NCBI GenBank assembly: GCA_031548645.1
Contig: JAVBQX010000101.1
Coordinates: forward strand, 1 to 20,410
Length of the DNA: 20,410 nt
Source of the DNA: WRMR01 sp031548645
GTDB lineage: Bacteria > Planctomycetota > Planctomycetia > Pirellulales > Thermoguttaceae
Direction: 5' to 3'
Shown in pieces: positions 1 through 6,719 of the stretch. Position numbers and translations under genes: made by a program. How positions within the stretch are numbered: the first letter of the stretch is position 1; each line of letters begins with the position of its first letter. Under the pieces are notes generated by a model. It ran no database searches, was not told where the DNA came from, and saw nothing but the letters and a program-made list of their open reading frames with translations.

Positions 1-171
1 CGCATCGGCGAAAACGAACTGGTGGCCATCGTTTCGCTGGTCAGCGACCGCCCGCAACAGCCGGAGTATTATCACGGCCTGCTGAAAAAATACCGCGACC
101 TGATCCATGTCAGCGTCGAAGTCACGAGCTGCGATTGCGAAAGTCAAAATCGGAACGTGGTCGACACCTGA
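1..171 (+). CDS. C-terminal fragment of an unidentified protein (5' end outside window)
   Basis: Frame 1 is open from the first base to a TGA at 169-171, giving 56 residues beginning RIGENELVAIVSLVSDRPQQ. The codon choice looks like that of the neighbouring genes and the peptide looks like the end of a globular cytoplasmic protein, with a small Cys pair (SCDC) near the end. I do not recognise the family. The next gene starts 40 bases downstream on the same strand with its own ribosome binding site, so the two could be co-transcribed. An ABC ATPase would be the expected partner of the permease that follows, but this tail shows no ABC ATPase motif. Confidence 0.5.
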   Translation, partial: RIGENELVAIVSLVSDRPQQPEYYHGLLKKYRDLIHVSVEVTSCDCESQNRNVVDT

Positions 172-200
172 ACCGAAGTTTCAAACACCCTGCACGAACA

Positions 201-206
201 GGGAGG
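201..206 (+). promoter_or_regulatory. Ribosome binding site that sets the permease/CPBP start
   Basis: GGGAGG lies 5 bases before the ATG at 212. The open frame runs upstream to 107, but a start there would overlap the preceding gene and add 35 residues of non-membrane sequence, so 212 is preferred. Confidence 0.7.
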
Positions 207-211
207 CACCG

Positions 212-2545
212 ATGCACTTTCGACATATTTTCCTGTTGCTCAAACGCGAAATCCGCGACCAACTTCGCGACCGTCGCATGTTGTTCATGATGTTCGTGCT
301 GCCCCTGTTGCTGTATCCGGTCATGGGGATCATGTTCTTTCAAACCGGGCAGTTCACGCGGCAGACGCCCAGCCGGGTGCTGGTGCTGTTGCCGGAAAAC
401 GTTCGCGAACAACTGGCGGCCGAGCCTGCCGACGAATCAGGACCGGTATCCGGTCCGGGCATATATGACGCAACCTCTATCAAACTGTCCGATCTGCCGT
501 CGCTGTTCGCGCGGAACGAGGACGGCAAACTGTCCGATCAATTCGACGAATCGCTGTTCGATTCGCCTTCCGCACAGCGGCTGTTGCAGGTGCAATTCGA
601 ATCCTGCGAACCGTCGCCTGATCTCCCCGCGGATGACAACGCCGAAAGCGACGCGGCGAAACTCGCACGGAAGAAACTCGACGAAAAAAACTGCGACGTC
701 GTGTTGGTCATTCCGCCGTATTTTTTCACTTCGCTGCAAACGGTGCTTTTTGATTTTCAAGGAAGTGCCACTTATCCTTTAGGTATAACCCCAACCTATC
801 GATTCGAAAGACTTGGCACCGTCCCTCATACGGAAGTCTTCTACACTTCATCCAACCAGAAATCACCGATTGCCAACACGCGATTGCGTTCGGCGCTCAA
901 CCATTGGGACGAGTTGCTGGGCGGATTTTACTTGAAACGTTGCGGGGTCGATCCGTCGGTCGCGTCGCCGCTGCAAATCGTCGCGCAGGACGTTTCGGAA
1001 AAAACGGAATTCAAGGGCGCCTCGTTCTGGTCGAAGTTTTTGCCGGTGCTCCTGTTGCTTTGGGCTCTCACCGGCGCGTTTTATCCGTCGATCGACCTTT
1101 GCGCCGGCGAAAAGGAACGCGGCACGCTCGAAACGCTGCTCAGTTCGCCCGCCGGTCGCGGCGAGATCGTGCTGTCGAAGCTGCTGACGATCATGACCTT
1201 CAGCGTATTGACTTCGGTGCTCAATATCCTGTGCGTCGGCGTGACGGCCTATTTCCTGGTCGCGCAACTGGCCGGGGTCGGCATGCCGCCGCGATTGTCG
1301 ATGCTCTGGTTGCTGCTGGCCTTGATCCCGACCGCGGCGTTGTTCAGCGCGCTGAGCATCGCGTTGGCATCCTACGCGAAAAGCTCGAAGGAAGGACAGT
1401 ATTATCTCACGCCGCTTATGCTGGTCGTCATGCCGCTAGTCATGATCCCCATGGCGCCGGGGCAGGAACTCAATCTCGGCATGGCCCTCATCCCCGTCTC
1501 GGGCATCGTGCTGACGCTCAGTACGCTCATCGAGGGCAATTACGCGACCGCGCTGACGCACTTGCCCATCGTGCTGCTAGTGACGCTCGGCTGTTGCGTC
1601 CTCGCCGTCCGTTGGGCCGTCGACCAGTTCAACTCCGAAGCGGTCCTGTTCCGCGAAAGCGAAAAATTCAATCTGCAAAAATGGCTCAAGCGGCTGCTCA
1701 CGACGCGCGTGCCGCGCCCCACCCCGCAGGCGGCGCTCCTTTGCGGAATCGCCATCCTGTCGCTCAAATATTTCATTTCGCTCCTGGCCCAGGGCGGCAG
1801 TTTGAAGGCCAGTTTCACCGCCAACGTGCTGCTGACGCAATTCTGCGTGATCCTGCTGCCGGTGATCGTGCTCGTCGCGATTTCATCTTCGTCCGTTTGC
1901 GAAACCCTGCGACTCCGCCTGCCGCGATGGCCTGCTTTGCCGCTTGCGTTTTTGCTGGCCTTATGCTGGCATCCGGTTTCGACGGCGGTTTCGCGGCTCG
2001 TGTTGTATGCCTATCCTTACGCGGACGACTTGAAAGACACCGTCACGCAACTGGGCGACATGATGTCCGCTTTTCCGTTCTGGCAACTGTTCCTGCTGAT
2101 CGCCGTCGTGCCGGGCATTTGCGAGGAAATCGCGTTTCGCGGTTACATTTTGACCGGCCTCGACACGAAGGGACACCGCCTCCGCGCGATCGTGCTCACG
2201 TCGATCTTTTTCGGCGTCACGCACGCGATTCTGCAACAGTCGCTCGTCGCCTGCACGAGCGGCCTGATCCTCGCGTGGCTCGCGATTCAAACGCGGAGTC
2301 TTTGGCCCGGAGTCGTGTTTCATGTGACGAACAACGGCATCGCCGTGCTGCTGACGGAACTGGTCAAACACCCCGTGGCGCAATCCGCCTGGTTCCGTAC
2401 GTTCATCGGCGATGTCGAGGCCGTCGACGGCCTTTCCGGCGGCACGCCCGGACTGTTGTACGGCCCCGCCGGTGTCACTATCGCAGCGATGCTTTTCGCA
2501 GGGCTGGTGACGCTTGTCATATGTCAAACACGAGAAAAACGGTGA
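212..2545 (+). CDS. ABC-2 type permease fused to a CPBP (CAAX/bacteriocin-processing) intramembrane protease domain
   Basis: The predicted protein has 777 residues in two parts. The N-terminal part looks like a NatB-type ABC-2 permease: a first membrane helix near residues 20-40, a large extracytoplasmic segment to about residue 270, then several helices with the family motif EKERGTLETLLSSP at 300-313. The C-terminal part (about 500-777) is a CPBP membrane protease with all three motifs: EExxxR at E638/E639/R643, FxxxH ending at H671, and HxxxN at H704/N708, so the metal-binding and catalytic residues look intact. Such fusions are known as 'ABC transporter permease/CPBP intramembrane protease' proteins. 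The permease half needs a separate ATPase, which is not seen here and may lie upstream of the window. Substrate unknown; export of a peptide or Na+-type NatAB function are only possibilities. The start at 212 is chosen for its good ribosome binding site and for MHFRHIFLLLKREIRDQLRD, a typical cytoplasmic lead into helix 1. Confidence 0.88.
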   Translation: MHFRHIFLLLKREIRDQLRDRRMLFMMFVLPLLLYPVMGIMFFQTGQFTRQTPSRVLVLLPENVREQLAAEPADESGPVSGPGIYDATSIKLSDLPSLFARNEDGKLSDQFDESLFDSPSAQRLLQVQFESCEPSPDLPADDNAESDAAKLARKKLDEKNCDVVLVIPPYFFTSLQTVLFDFQGSATYPLGITPTYRFERLGTVPHTEVFYTSSNQKSPIANTRLRSALNHWDELLGGFYLKRCGVDPSVASPLQIVAQDVSEKTEFKGASFWSKFLPVLLLLWALTGAFYPSIDLCAGEKERGTLETLLSSPAGRGEIVLSKLLTIMTFSVLTSVLNILCVGVTAYFLVAQLAGVGMPPRLSMLWLLLALIPTAALFSALSIALASYAKSSKEGQYYLTPLMLVVMPLVMIPMAPGQELNLGMALIPVSGIVLTLSTLIEGNYATALTHLPIVLLVTLGCCVLAVRWAVDQFNSEAVLFRESEKFNLQKWLKRLLTTRVPRPTPQAALLCGIAILSLKYFISLLAQGGSLKASFTANVLLTQFCVILLPVIVLVAISSSSVCETLRLRLPRWPALPLAFLLALCWHPVSTAVSRLVLYAYPYADDLKDTVTQLGDMMSAFPFWQLFLLIAVVPGICEEIAFRGYILTGLDTKGHRLRAIVLTSIFFGVTHAILQQSLVACTSGLILAWLAIQTRSLWPGVVFHVTNNGIAVLLTELVKHPVAQSAWFRTFIGDVEAVDGLSGGTPGLLYGPAGVTIAAMLFAGLVTLVICQTREKR

Positions 2546-2608
2546 GCTGCGGAAATGTTCCTGGAACCGCATTTGTCGCGGCAATTCGGAATTTTTGAAA
2601 AATCCGCG

Positions 2609-2637
2609 TCGACAAATTTCGAAAAATAAGGTATAAT
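2609..2637 (+). promoter_or_regulatory. Sigma70-type promoter for the VanZ-like gene
   Basis: The -35 box is TCGACA (2609-2614, five of six consensus bases). The spacer is exactly 17 bases and the -10 box is a perfect TATAAT (2632-2637). Transcription would start near 2644, about 60 bases before the chosen ATG. It is the best promoter by eye in the window and separates the VanZ-like gene from the permease upstream. Confidence 0.7.
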
Positions 2638-2703
2638 TGAATTTACCCCAATATTTTGCCGAAGTCTCCAATGAACGTGGAGAACAATGTCCCGGGACCT
2701 TTC

Positions 2704-3117
2704 ATGAAAAATTATCTATACACGCTGGCGTTTGTGATCGCGATTGTGCTTTGGTGCACCAGCTTTTATCTTTTGATTTCCCGGCACCCTTATGCCGCAG
2801 GAATCCATATTCCGTCACATGGGGCACATACCGTCATGTTTTTTGGTCTGGCTTTCATGACAATTTGCTCGCAGCGGCGACCGAAAATCGTGTTGACCCT
2901 TGCGGCTTTGTATTGTTTCGGCGGCATGACGGAAATCGCCCAGCATTTTTCGCCGCCACGGACGTGCGACCTGTTGGATTTCATCGAAGATGTGACCGGT
3001 TCGACCGTCGGCCTGTTTGCGGCGATGGCTTGGATGGCCTTGCTCAGATTTTTTCTTCGTTATGCCTTCGGTCCACAAACCGCCGGCGGAAATGTGGTCC
3101 CATCCCGGGTCTCATGA
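2704..3117 (+). CDS. VanZ-like small integral membrane protein
   Basis: From the ATG at 2704 this is a 137-residue protein. It has an N-terminal hydrophobic helix (MKNYLYTLAFVIAIVLWCTS), then a second and third hydrophobic stretch and a C-terminal helix. The segment GGMTEIAQHFSPPRTCDLLD followed by FIEDVTGSTVG matches the conserved core of the VanZ family (acidic/aromatic E-x-x-Q and D-x-x-x-N/D positions before a helix). VanZ is linked to low-level teicoplanin resistance, but most family members are uncharacterised membrane proteins, so no resistance role is claimed. The frame is open further upstream, with a TTG at 2656 and an ATG at 2671. 2704 is chosen because the first helix then follows at once, but the ribosome binding site is weak for all three. 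The 3' end converges on the next gene with a 59-base gap and no clear terminator. Confidence 0.75.
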   Translation: MKNYLYTLAFVIAIVLWCTSFYLLISRHPYAAGIHIPSHGAHTVMFFGLAFMTICSQRRPKIVLTLAALYCFGGMTEIAQHFSPPRTCDLLDFIEDVTGSTVGLFAAMAWMALLRFFLRYAFGPQTAGGNVVPSRVS

Positions 3118-3176
3118 AGTGCCATGTCGGGCATCCGTCAAAGACAGGATCATTCATCGGCGTTGCATATAGCGTT

Positions 3177-4337
3177 CTACTCTTTCGACGAATCGGCGGA
3201 CGCCGACGCTTCCGGTTTTTCCGGCGACGTTTCGACGCTTGAAGCCCCCGTGCCGGACGCGCTCGGCGAACCGAAGGCCACCGGTTTGATGGAAATCGCC
3301 GGCTCCGCCGAAGGATCGACCAGCTTGCCGACAACCCCGTTTTCGTGTGCCGGGAGAAAATCAGGCGGGATATATTGCCCGGACGAAGCGTTTTCCGGAC
3401 CGGTCGGGGTCAGGGAAAACGGTGTCGCGAGCCGCAATTCGAGCTTTTCCTGGAGCGAAAGCGGCCTTGCCGTTCGTGGAGTTTTGGGTTCCGTTTCCGC
3501 AGCGGATGCCGTAGTGCCTGCCGGAGCCGCTGTTGTCGGCGTTTCGGGAGACGTTGTCGCGGCGCCCACGCTTGTGGCGGTTTCACCGGCGCTATAGCGG
3601 CTGGAATAGCCGGGGGCCGGCGAATCGGCGCGGAACGTGTTTCCGATGCTCCCGCTTCCGGAATATTCCGGCCACGAACTCCTGTTGTTGTTCATGTCGG
3701 TCGAATCGCGGTTGCCCGTCGGCGAGCCGGTCATGCCGCCGTCGCGATTGCCGCTTCCCGTGATGCGCGACGGAATGATTTCAACGTCACTTGAATCGTC
3801 TTCAACGGCGTCATAATCGCCTGCGTCATACATGTTTCGATCCTTGTCATCGTAAAGCCCGTAACGGTCCTTTTTCGACATTGATGACGCGTCGGAATCG
3901 CCGTAGGAGCCTCTGTCATACGAGTTGCCGCCATATGAACTGGAATAACGGTCGGACGGACTTGCGGTACTCGGGCCGGTGCTTCCACCGCCGTAGGAAC
4001 TGTTGTCGTAGGAACCGGTGTATCGGTCGGACGGACTTGCAGATTTCAAACCTTCCGATGGGTTCGCTGCGGAGGGATGCGAACCGGACAAGGGGATCGG
4101 CTCCCGCGAGGCCCTTGAATCGGACGCGTTGTCGGAATCGGAACGATAACCCTGATAGGAGTGCGTTTCGGACGACTTCTTGTTCTGGAAATCGAAAATC
4201 TCGGATCGCCCCAACCAGCGGGATTCGACCGACTCGCCACGCAGCATGGCCGAAACGGCGGGATAACGCTGGATGTTGATGCCGACGCACAAGGCGATTA
4301 ATACCGGGAACGCAATGACATACGAATATCGAGGCAC
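3177..4337 (-). CDS. Membrane-anchored low-complexity Ser/Gly/Tyr/Asp-rich protein of unknown function
   Basis: The GTG start at 4337 gives 386 residues. It is favoured by a full AAGGAGG site 8 bases upstream; the frame stays open to 4460 but without such a site. Residues 6-21 form one hydrophobic helix, a signal anchor or uncleaved signal peptide. Residues 60-260 are low complexity and probably disordered, rich in Ser, Gly, Tyr, Asp and Arg, with the heptad ASPSDRY at 100-106 and again at 125-131. Residues 260-290 are Thr/Ala/Pro-rich. A short, more ordered segment follows at 292-355 (LSLQEKLELRLATPFSLTPT, then IPPDFLPAHENGVVGKLVDP) and may be the conserved functional piece. The tail is again Ser/Glu-rich. 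The gene ends in TAG, unlike the TGA used by nearly all neighbours. I do not recognise a family. A periplasmic or surface role is an inference from the anchor. It stands alone, convergent with the VanZ-like gene, behind a long structured upstream region. Confidence 0.72.
   Translation of the reverse strand: MPRYSYVIAFPVLIALCVGINIQRYPAVSAMLRGESVESRWLGRSEIFDFQNKKSSETHSYQGYRSDSDNASDSRASREPIPLSGSHPSAANPSEGLKSASPSDRYTGSYDNSSYGGGSTGPSTASPSDRYSSSYGGNSYDRGSYGDSDASSMSKKDRYGLYDDKDRNMYDAGDYDAVEDDSSDVEIIPSRITGSGNRDGGMTGSPTGNRDSTDMNNNRSSWPEYSGSGSIGNTFRADSPAPGYSSRYSAGETATSVGAATTSPETPTTAAPAGTTASAAETEPKTPRTARPLSLQEKLELRLATPFSLTPTGPENASSGQYIPPDFLPAHENGVVGKLVDPSAEPAISIKPVAFGSPSASGTGASSVETSPEKPEASASADSSKE
3949..4040 (-). 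repeat. Pair of 17-bp direct repeats inside the low-complexity gene
   Basis: The sequence CGGTCGGACGGACTTGC occurs at 3949-3965 and again at 4024-4040. The repeats are 75 bases (25 codons) apart, in the same frame, and encode part of the ASPSDRY repeat. The intervening sequence also contains related Ser/Tyr/Gly codon runs, so this looks like expansion by in-frame duplication. Confidence 0.75.
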
Positions 4338-4561
4338 GGGGGAAACCTCCTTGCGGGTTTTGTCGTCACATCCCGATGCGAATGACTGAAGGTCCGACCG
4401 GTGCAAAGTCGGATTTCGCCGTTGCCGGCGCAGCGACAGACGACATCCGTCGCTCGTCATTCACATGCGGCAGTTCACGGAGCGCGGGGTGGCGGATCAG
4501 GCACGTTGGCGCAAGTGTGTCTGATTCGCGTCTTGTCGCATTCCAAACAAAACACGCATCG
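4338..4561 (-). other. Non-coding 5' region of the low-complexity gene with several hairpins
   Basis: No convincing gene is present on either strand. Three inverted repeats are visible: TCCGAC/GTCGGA (4393-4398 with 4408-4413), AGCGAC/GTCGCT (4432-4437 with 4449-4454) and ATCAG/CTGAT (4496-4500 with 4521-4525). I see no good -10 box close to the gene, so its transcript may begin at the promoter near 4780-4807 and carry a leader of more than 400 bases. Confidence 0.45.
4346..4352 (-). promoter_or_regulatory. Ribosome binding site that sets the GTG start at 4337
   Basis: On the minus strand AAGGAGG is followed by 8 bases and then GTG. This is the strongest Shine-Dalgarno match noted in the window and decides the start of the low-complexity protein gene. 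Confidence 0.8.
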
Positions 4562-4776
4562 AAAAAACGACATTCGTTTTACGTCGATACTGTCGGGCTA
4601 AGGACCGACAGGGTGCAAATCAAGGCGTCAACGAATGTCTGAACCAGGGTAATACCTGTCCCGAAGAAAAAACGCGGGTTGGAAAGGCGGATTTTCACAA
4701 CGGGACACAATGGCGGGGAACAGTCCTCCTGTCGGCTGCATCGCCACAGGAAGATGTTGAAATAAAACCTCAACAT
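4562..4776 (-). ncRNA. Candidate structured RNA (independent small RNA or attenuated leader)
   Basis: Read on the minus strand, this stretch contains a chain of stem-loops. They are ATGTTGA/TCAACAT (4754-4760 with 4770-4776); a 9-bp stem with one bulge (4727-4732 plus 4734-4736, with 4743-4751); TGTCCCG/CGGGACA (4657-4663 with 4701-4707); and a perfect 10-bp stem GACATTCGTT/AACGAATGTC (4630-4639 with 4569-4578). The last stem encloses a further hairpin CTGTCGG/CCGACAG (4590-4596 with 4605-4611). It is followed on the minus strand by G and six U (4567-4562), as in an intrinsic terminator. A sigma70-like promoter lies just upstream. I could not match it to 6S, SRP, RNase P or tmRNA signatures. 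It is either a roughly 210-base small RNA or a leader that controls the gene starting at 4337. The first hairpin slightly overlaps the expected start point, which is a weak point. Confidence 0.45.
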
Positions 4777-4779
4777 GGA

Positions 4780-4807
4780 ACAATACACGACATTTGTCGA
4801 CAGTCAA
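4780..4807 (-). promoter_or_regulatory. Sigma70-like promoter with an internal palindrome
   Basis: On the minus strand TTGACT (4807-4802, five of six consensus bases) is followed by a 16-base spacer and TATTGT (4785-4780, four of six). An AT-rich stretch precedes the -35 box. The spacer holds the inverted repeat CGACA-TT-TGTCG (4788-4799) overlapping the palindrome TGTCGACA (4795-4802), an operator-like arrangement. It would drive the structured RNA at 4562-4776 and possibly the gene at 4337. Confidence 0.45.
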
Positions 4808-4945
4808 GAAAATTGTGTGCAAAAAATGCCGCATGCCATCTTTGGCCGCGAGAGGTGCAACGGTCAGTGAAAGTTGCAGGAACAGACAAATTTTTTCGGC
4901 CGTAGCGAATCAACGGGATGGACAAAGTATTCGACGGATTTCAAA

Positions 4946-4986
4946 GCAAAAAGCCGGATTTTCGTCATTGCGAAAAAAACCGGCTT
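4946..4986 (-). terminator. Intrinsic terminator of the HDOD gene
   Basis: On the minus strand AAGCCGG pairs with CCGGCTT (4980-4986 with 4951-4957). An inner stem TTTTCG/CGAAAA sits around a 6-base loop, and the structure is followed by a run of five U. It begins 28 bases past the HDOD stop codon. Confidence 0.8.
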
Positions 4987-5014
4987 GAAGATTGGGCCGT
5001 ATGCGAACACCACC

Positions 5015-5941
5015 TCAGGAGAGCATGGAGATCAGGGACGTTCTGGGTTTTGAAATCTGTAAAACCGTCGCAAACTGCTCGAATTCCCGGTCGACCTGGG
5101 CGAAAATATCTTCCATCAGCGTCGGCTGGGACGGGAAAACGAGCGTCATGTATTGTCGCAGCTTGTTTTCTTCGTACCACTGATTCAGCACGACGGTCGG
5201 GAGCAGAGCCGAGAGTGACACGGCGAGTTGTTCCGGATTTTCCGTCGGGCGGTCGATGAAGGGATCGATTTTCGTGTGGTTGGCCAGCAGCGTTCGGAGG
5301 TCTTCAGGAATTTTCCAGCTTTTGCACATCATTTCCGCCGCATCGGCGTGCGACCAGCCGTGATCGCCGATTTCCAGGTCGGACAGTCGCTTTTGCGGAT
5401 GTTTTTTCAGTTCATGGATCAACTGGCTGGTCTGCTGGGGTTTCTTTTTCAGCAGCAGGGGAATGGCCATGTCCTGCAACAGGCCGCCGGCAAAGGCCAA
5501 ATCCTGGTCGGCTCGATCGAACTGCGTCACGAGCAATCTCGCGAACAGGGCCCTGCGGAGCGAATCCTGCCAAAGGAGTTTGACGTCGAAGCTGGAATCG
5601 CCCGTTTTCGGGATCAGGCTGAAGACGGCCTTCCACAGGACGAAGTTTTTCACCGTGCGGATGCCGACCAGCGCGATGCCCTGTTTGACGCTGGAAACCG
5701 GGTTCTGAAAGCCGAAAAACGCGGAGTTGAGGAATTTCAAGACCTGCGTCGTCAAACCCGGGTCCGCTTCGATCGGTCGCACGAGATCGTTGATGTTGAC
5801 CTTGGAGAGGTCGTTGTCCAATTGCAACACGTTCAGAGCGCTATGCGGCATGGCCGGCAGTTGCTCAACGCGAAAAATCGACTGGAGTTCCTCTTTCGCC
5901 TTCACGGCCATTTCGTCGGCGGATGCTGTGTTATTCGACAT
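5015..5941 (-). CDS. HDOD domain protein
   Basis: From the ATG at 5941, with GAGG 5 bases upstream, the protein has 308 residues; a TTG at 5956 in the same frame is the alternative. The HDOD domain spans roughly 20-240: LPAMPHSALNVLQLDND (28-44), DPGLTTQVLKFLNSAFFGF (60-78), the ALVGI-RTVKN turn (90-99), GLLQDMAIPLLL (153-164) where HD-type enzymes have His-Asp, and the DHGWSHADAAEMMCKSW helix followed by IPEDLRTLLANHT (193-223). The catalytic HD pair is absent (Q156-D157), as usual for HDOD, so a phosphodiesterase activity is not expected. Family members act as non-catalytic signalling or scaffolding modules, often with two-component proteins. Here a receiver-like protein is encoded directly upstream on the same strand, which supports a signalling pair. 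The C-terminal 65 residues form a helical extension. The input signal and output are unknown. Confidence 0.9.
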   Translation of the reverse strand: MSNNTASADEMAVKAKEELQSIFRVEQLPAMPHSALNVLQLDNDLSKVNINDLVRPIEADPGLTTQVLKFLNSAFFGFQNPVSSVKQGIALVGIRTVKNFVLWKAVFSLIPKTGDSSFDVKLLWQDSLRRALFARLLVTQFDRADQDLAFAGGLLQDMAIPLLLKKKPQQTSQLIHELKKHPQKRLSDLEIGDHGWSHADAAEMMCKSWKIPEDLRTLLANHTKIDPFIDRPTENPEQLAVSLSALLPTVVLNQWYEENKLRQYMTLVFPSQPTLMEDIFAQVDREFEQFATVLQISKPRTSLISMLS

Positions 5942-5966
5942 TTTTTCCTCACTCAATTATTCTGGT

Positions 5967-6017
5967 GGCGATAAAAAATGAAACGCGTCTCATCGGAGGG
6001 GTTTCAATCTTATCGCC
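5967..6017 (-). promoter_or_regulatory. Nested inverted repeat in the HDOD leader, possible attenuator or operator
   Basis: An outer 8-bp stem GGCGATAA/TTATCGCC (5967-5974 with 6010-6017) encloses an inner 6-bp stem TGAAAC/GTTTCA (5979-5984 with 6001-6006) around a 16-base loop. On the minus strand the inner stem is followed by six U, so inner and outer structures could compete as in an attenuator. The loop edge also gives a 16-bp near-palindrome ATGAAACGCGTCTCAT (5978-5993), which would suit a dimeric repressor. It lies between the receiver-like gene and the HDOD start. It may be a weak terminator, an operator or a leader switch; the sequence alone does not decide. Confidence 0.45.
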
Positions 6018-6064
6018 GGCACATAAAAACAATCTTTCGGAGTTTTACCGCGGCTGACTCGCGG

Positions 6065-6484
6065 TCATTTGGCGCGTCTGCTGCTGCGGGTCCCACGTGA
6101 CATCACTTCGAAACCGAACATTTCACGAACGATTTCGGTCACATATTCGCTGTTGCAGGGTTGTGACGTGGCCAAGTGAAAGTGGTCTTCCGCATGAAAG
6201 CCGTGGGAGGACGACTTTTCCAGCATCGTCGACGATTCATTGGTGATCAAAATACGAATCATTCGCGGGTAGCGGTGATGCGTCAGCCGCAAAAATTCCG
6301 TACCGCTCAGCCATCCCAGGTCATCCGAGGCAATGACCATGTCAACGGTCGTATCGTCCAGCACGTCGATGGCTTCTTCCAGCGTGTTGGCCGTGATGGT
6401 TCGCCAAGGTTGATCGTGCCAAAACGAAAGAACTTTCGACAGGCGGACCTGATCCGGGTCAATGACAAGGACAGTTTTCTGCAT
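6065..6484 (-). CDS. Receiver-domain (response regulator-like) protein with degenerate phosphorylation site
   Basis: The protein has 139 residues, essentially one CheY-like receiver domain with a short basic tail (SRGTRSSRRAK) and no output domain. The start at 6484 has a GGGAGA site 6-7 bases upstream. The N-terminal acidic pair is present (VLVIDPD, D9 and D11), as is the Thr of strand 4 (LIT, T81). At the phospho-acceptor strand the sequence reads VIASDDLGWLSG. Counting back from the conserved Gly puts S53 where Asp is normal, with D54 and D55 next to it. The conserved Lys of strand 5 is missing (HLATSQP in place of a Lys-Pro motif). It may therefore be a pseudo-receiver, or be phosphorylated at a shifted Asp. 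The HDOD gene follows 123 bases downstream on the same strand, suggesting joint function. AT-rich sequence upstream shows no clear promoter. Confidence 0.8.
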   Translation of the reverse strand: MQKTVLVIDPDQVRLSKVLSFWHDQPWRTITANTLEEAIDVLDDTTVDMVIASDDLGWLSGTEFLRLTHHRYPRMIRILITNESSTMLEKSSSHGFHAEDHFHLATSQPCNSEYVTEIVREMFGFEVMSRGTRSSRRAK

Positions 6485-6719
6485 ACGATTCTCCCTTCAG
6501 ACAAATCGACTCTTATTGGACGCCTCAAAAATTCGTTTTCGAAGTCAGTGAAACCATCCTCTCTTTTATCATTTTAGTTTTTAAAAAGGCGCAATTTCAT
6601 TTTTTCCGCGATATTTACGGAGTTACGTTAAATTTGATTTTAGTAATTAATTCAAACAGCCAAATTATTCATGTCACGAAATCCATCGTGAAAGAATTTC
6701 GCAGAAAAACCATTACAAA
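6485..6719 (-). other. AT-rich intergenic region between trmL and the receiver gene
   Basis: No gene is seen. The region is markedly AT-rich and presumably carries the promoter of the receiver-like gene, but no -35/-10 pair stands out. A 6-bp hairpin TCACGA/TCGTGA (6674-6679 with 6686-6691) lies about 30 bases past the trmL stop. It lacks a U run and is only a weak terminator candidate. Confidence 0.35.

Noticed and set aside
904..2598. Second plus-strand frame of 564 codons inside the permease/CPBP gene
   Set aside because: It is Arg/His/Ala-rich without membrane pattern, and is a frame-shifted shadow of the real gene.
2587..2606. Hairpin CGGA-ATTTTT/AAAAA-TCCG as terminator of the permease/CPBP gene
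   Set aside because: One mismatch, a stem mostly of A-T pairs, and no U run after it; it abuts the VanZ promoter and may be incidental.
3124..3597. Plus-strand open frame of 157 codons opposite the low-complexity gene
   Set aside because: The minus-strand gene has a full AAGGAGG site, a signal anchor and greater length; the plus frame has none of these.
4636..4668. Plus-strand stretch resembling the 3' half of a TPP riboswitch (CTGAACCAGGGTAATACCTG)
   Set aside because: The conserved CTGAGA part is absent, the loop and stem sequence do not agree, and no gene lies downstream on the plus strand for 3 kb.
4338..5014. Small open frames (60-113 codons) on both strands in the large intergenic gap
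   Set aside because: None has a good ribosome binding site together with protein-like composition; the region is better explained by RNA structure.
6047..6065. GC-rich hairpin ACCGCG/CGCGGT at the end of the receiver gene
   Set aside because: On the transcribed strand it is followed by A rather than U, so it does not look like an intrinsic terminator.
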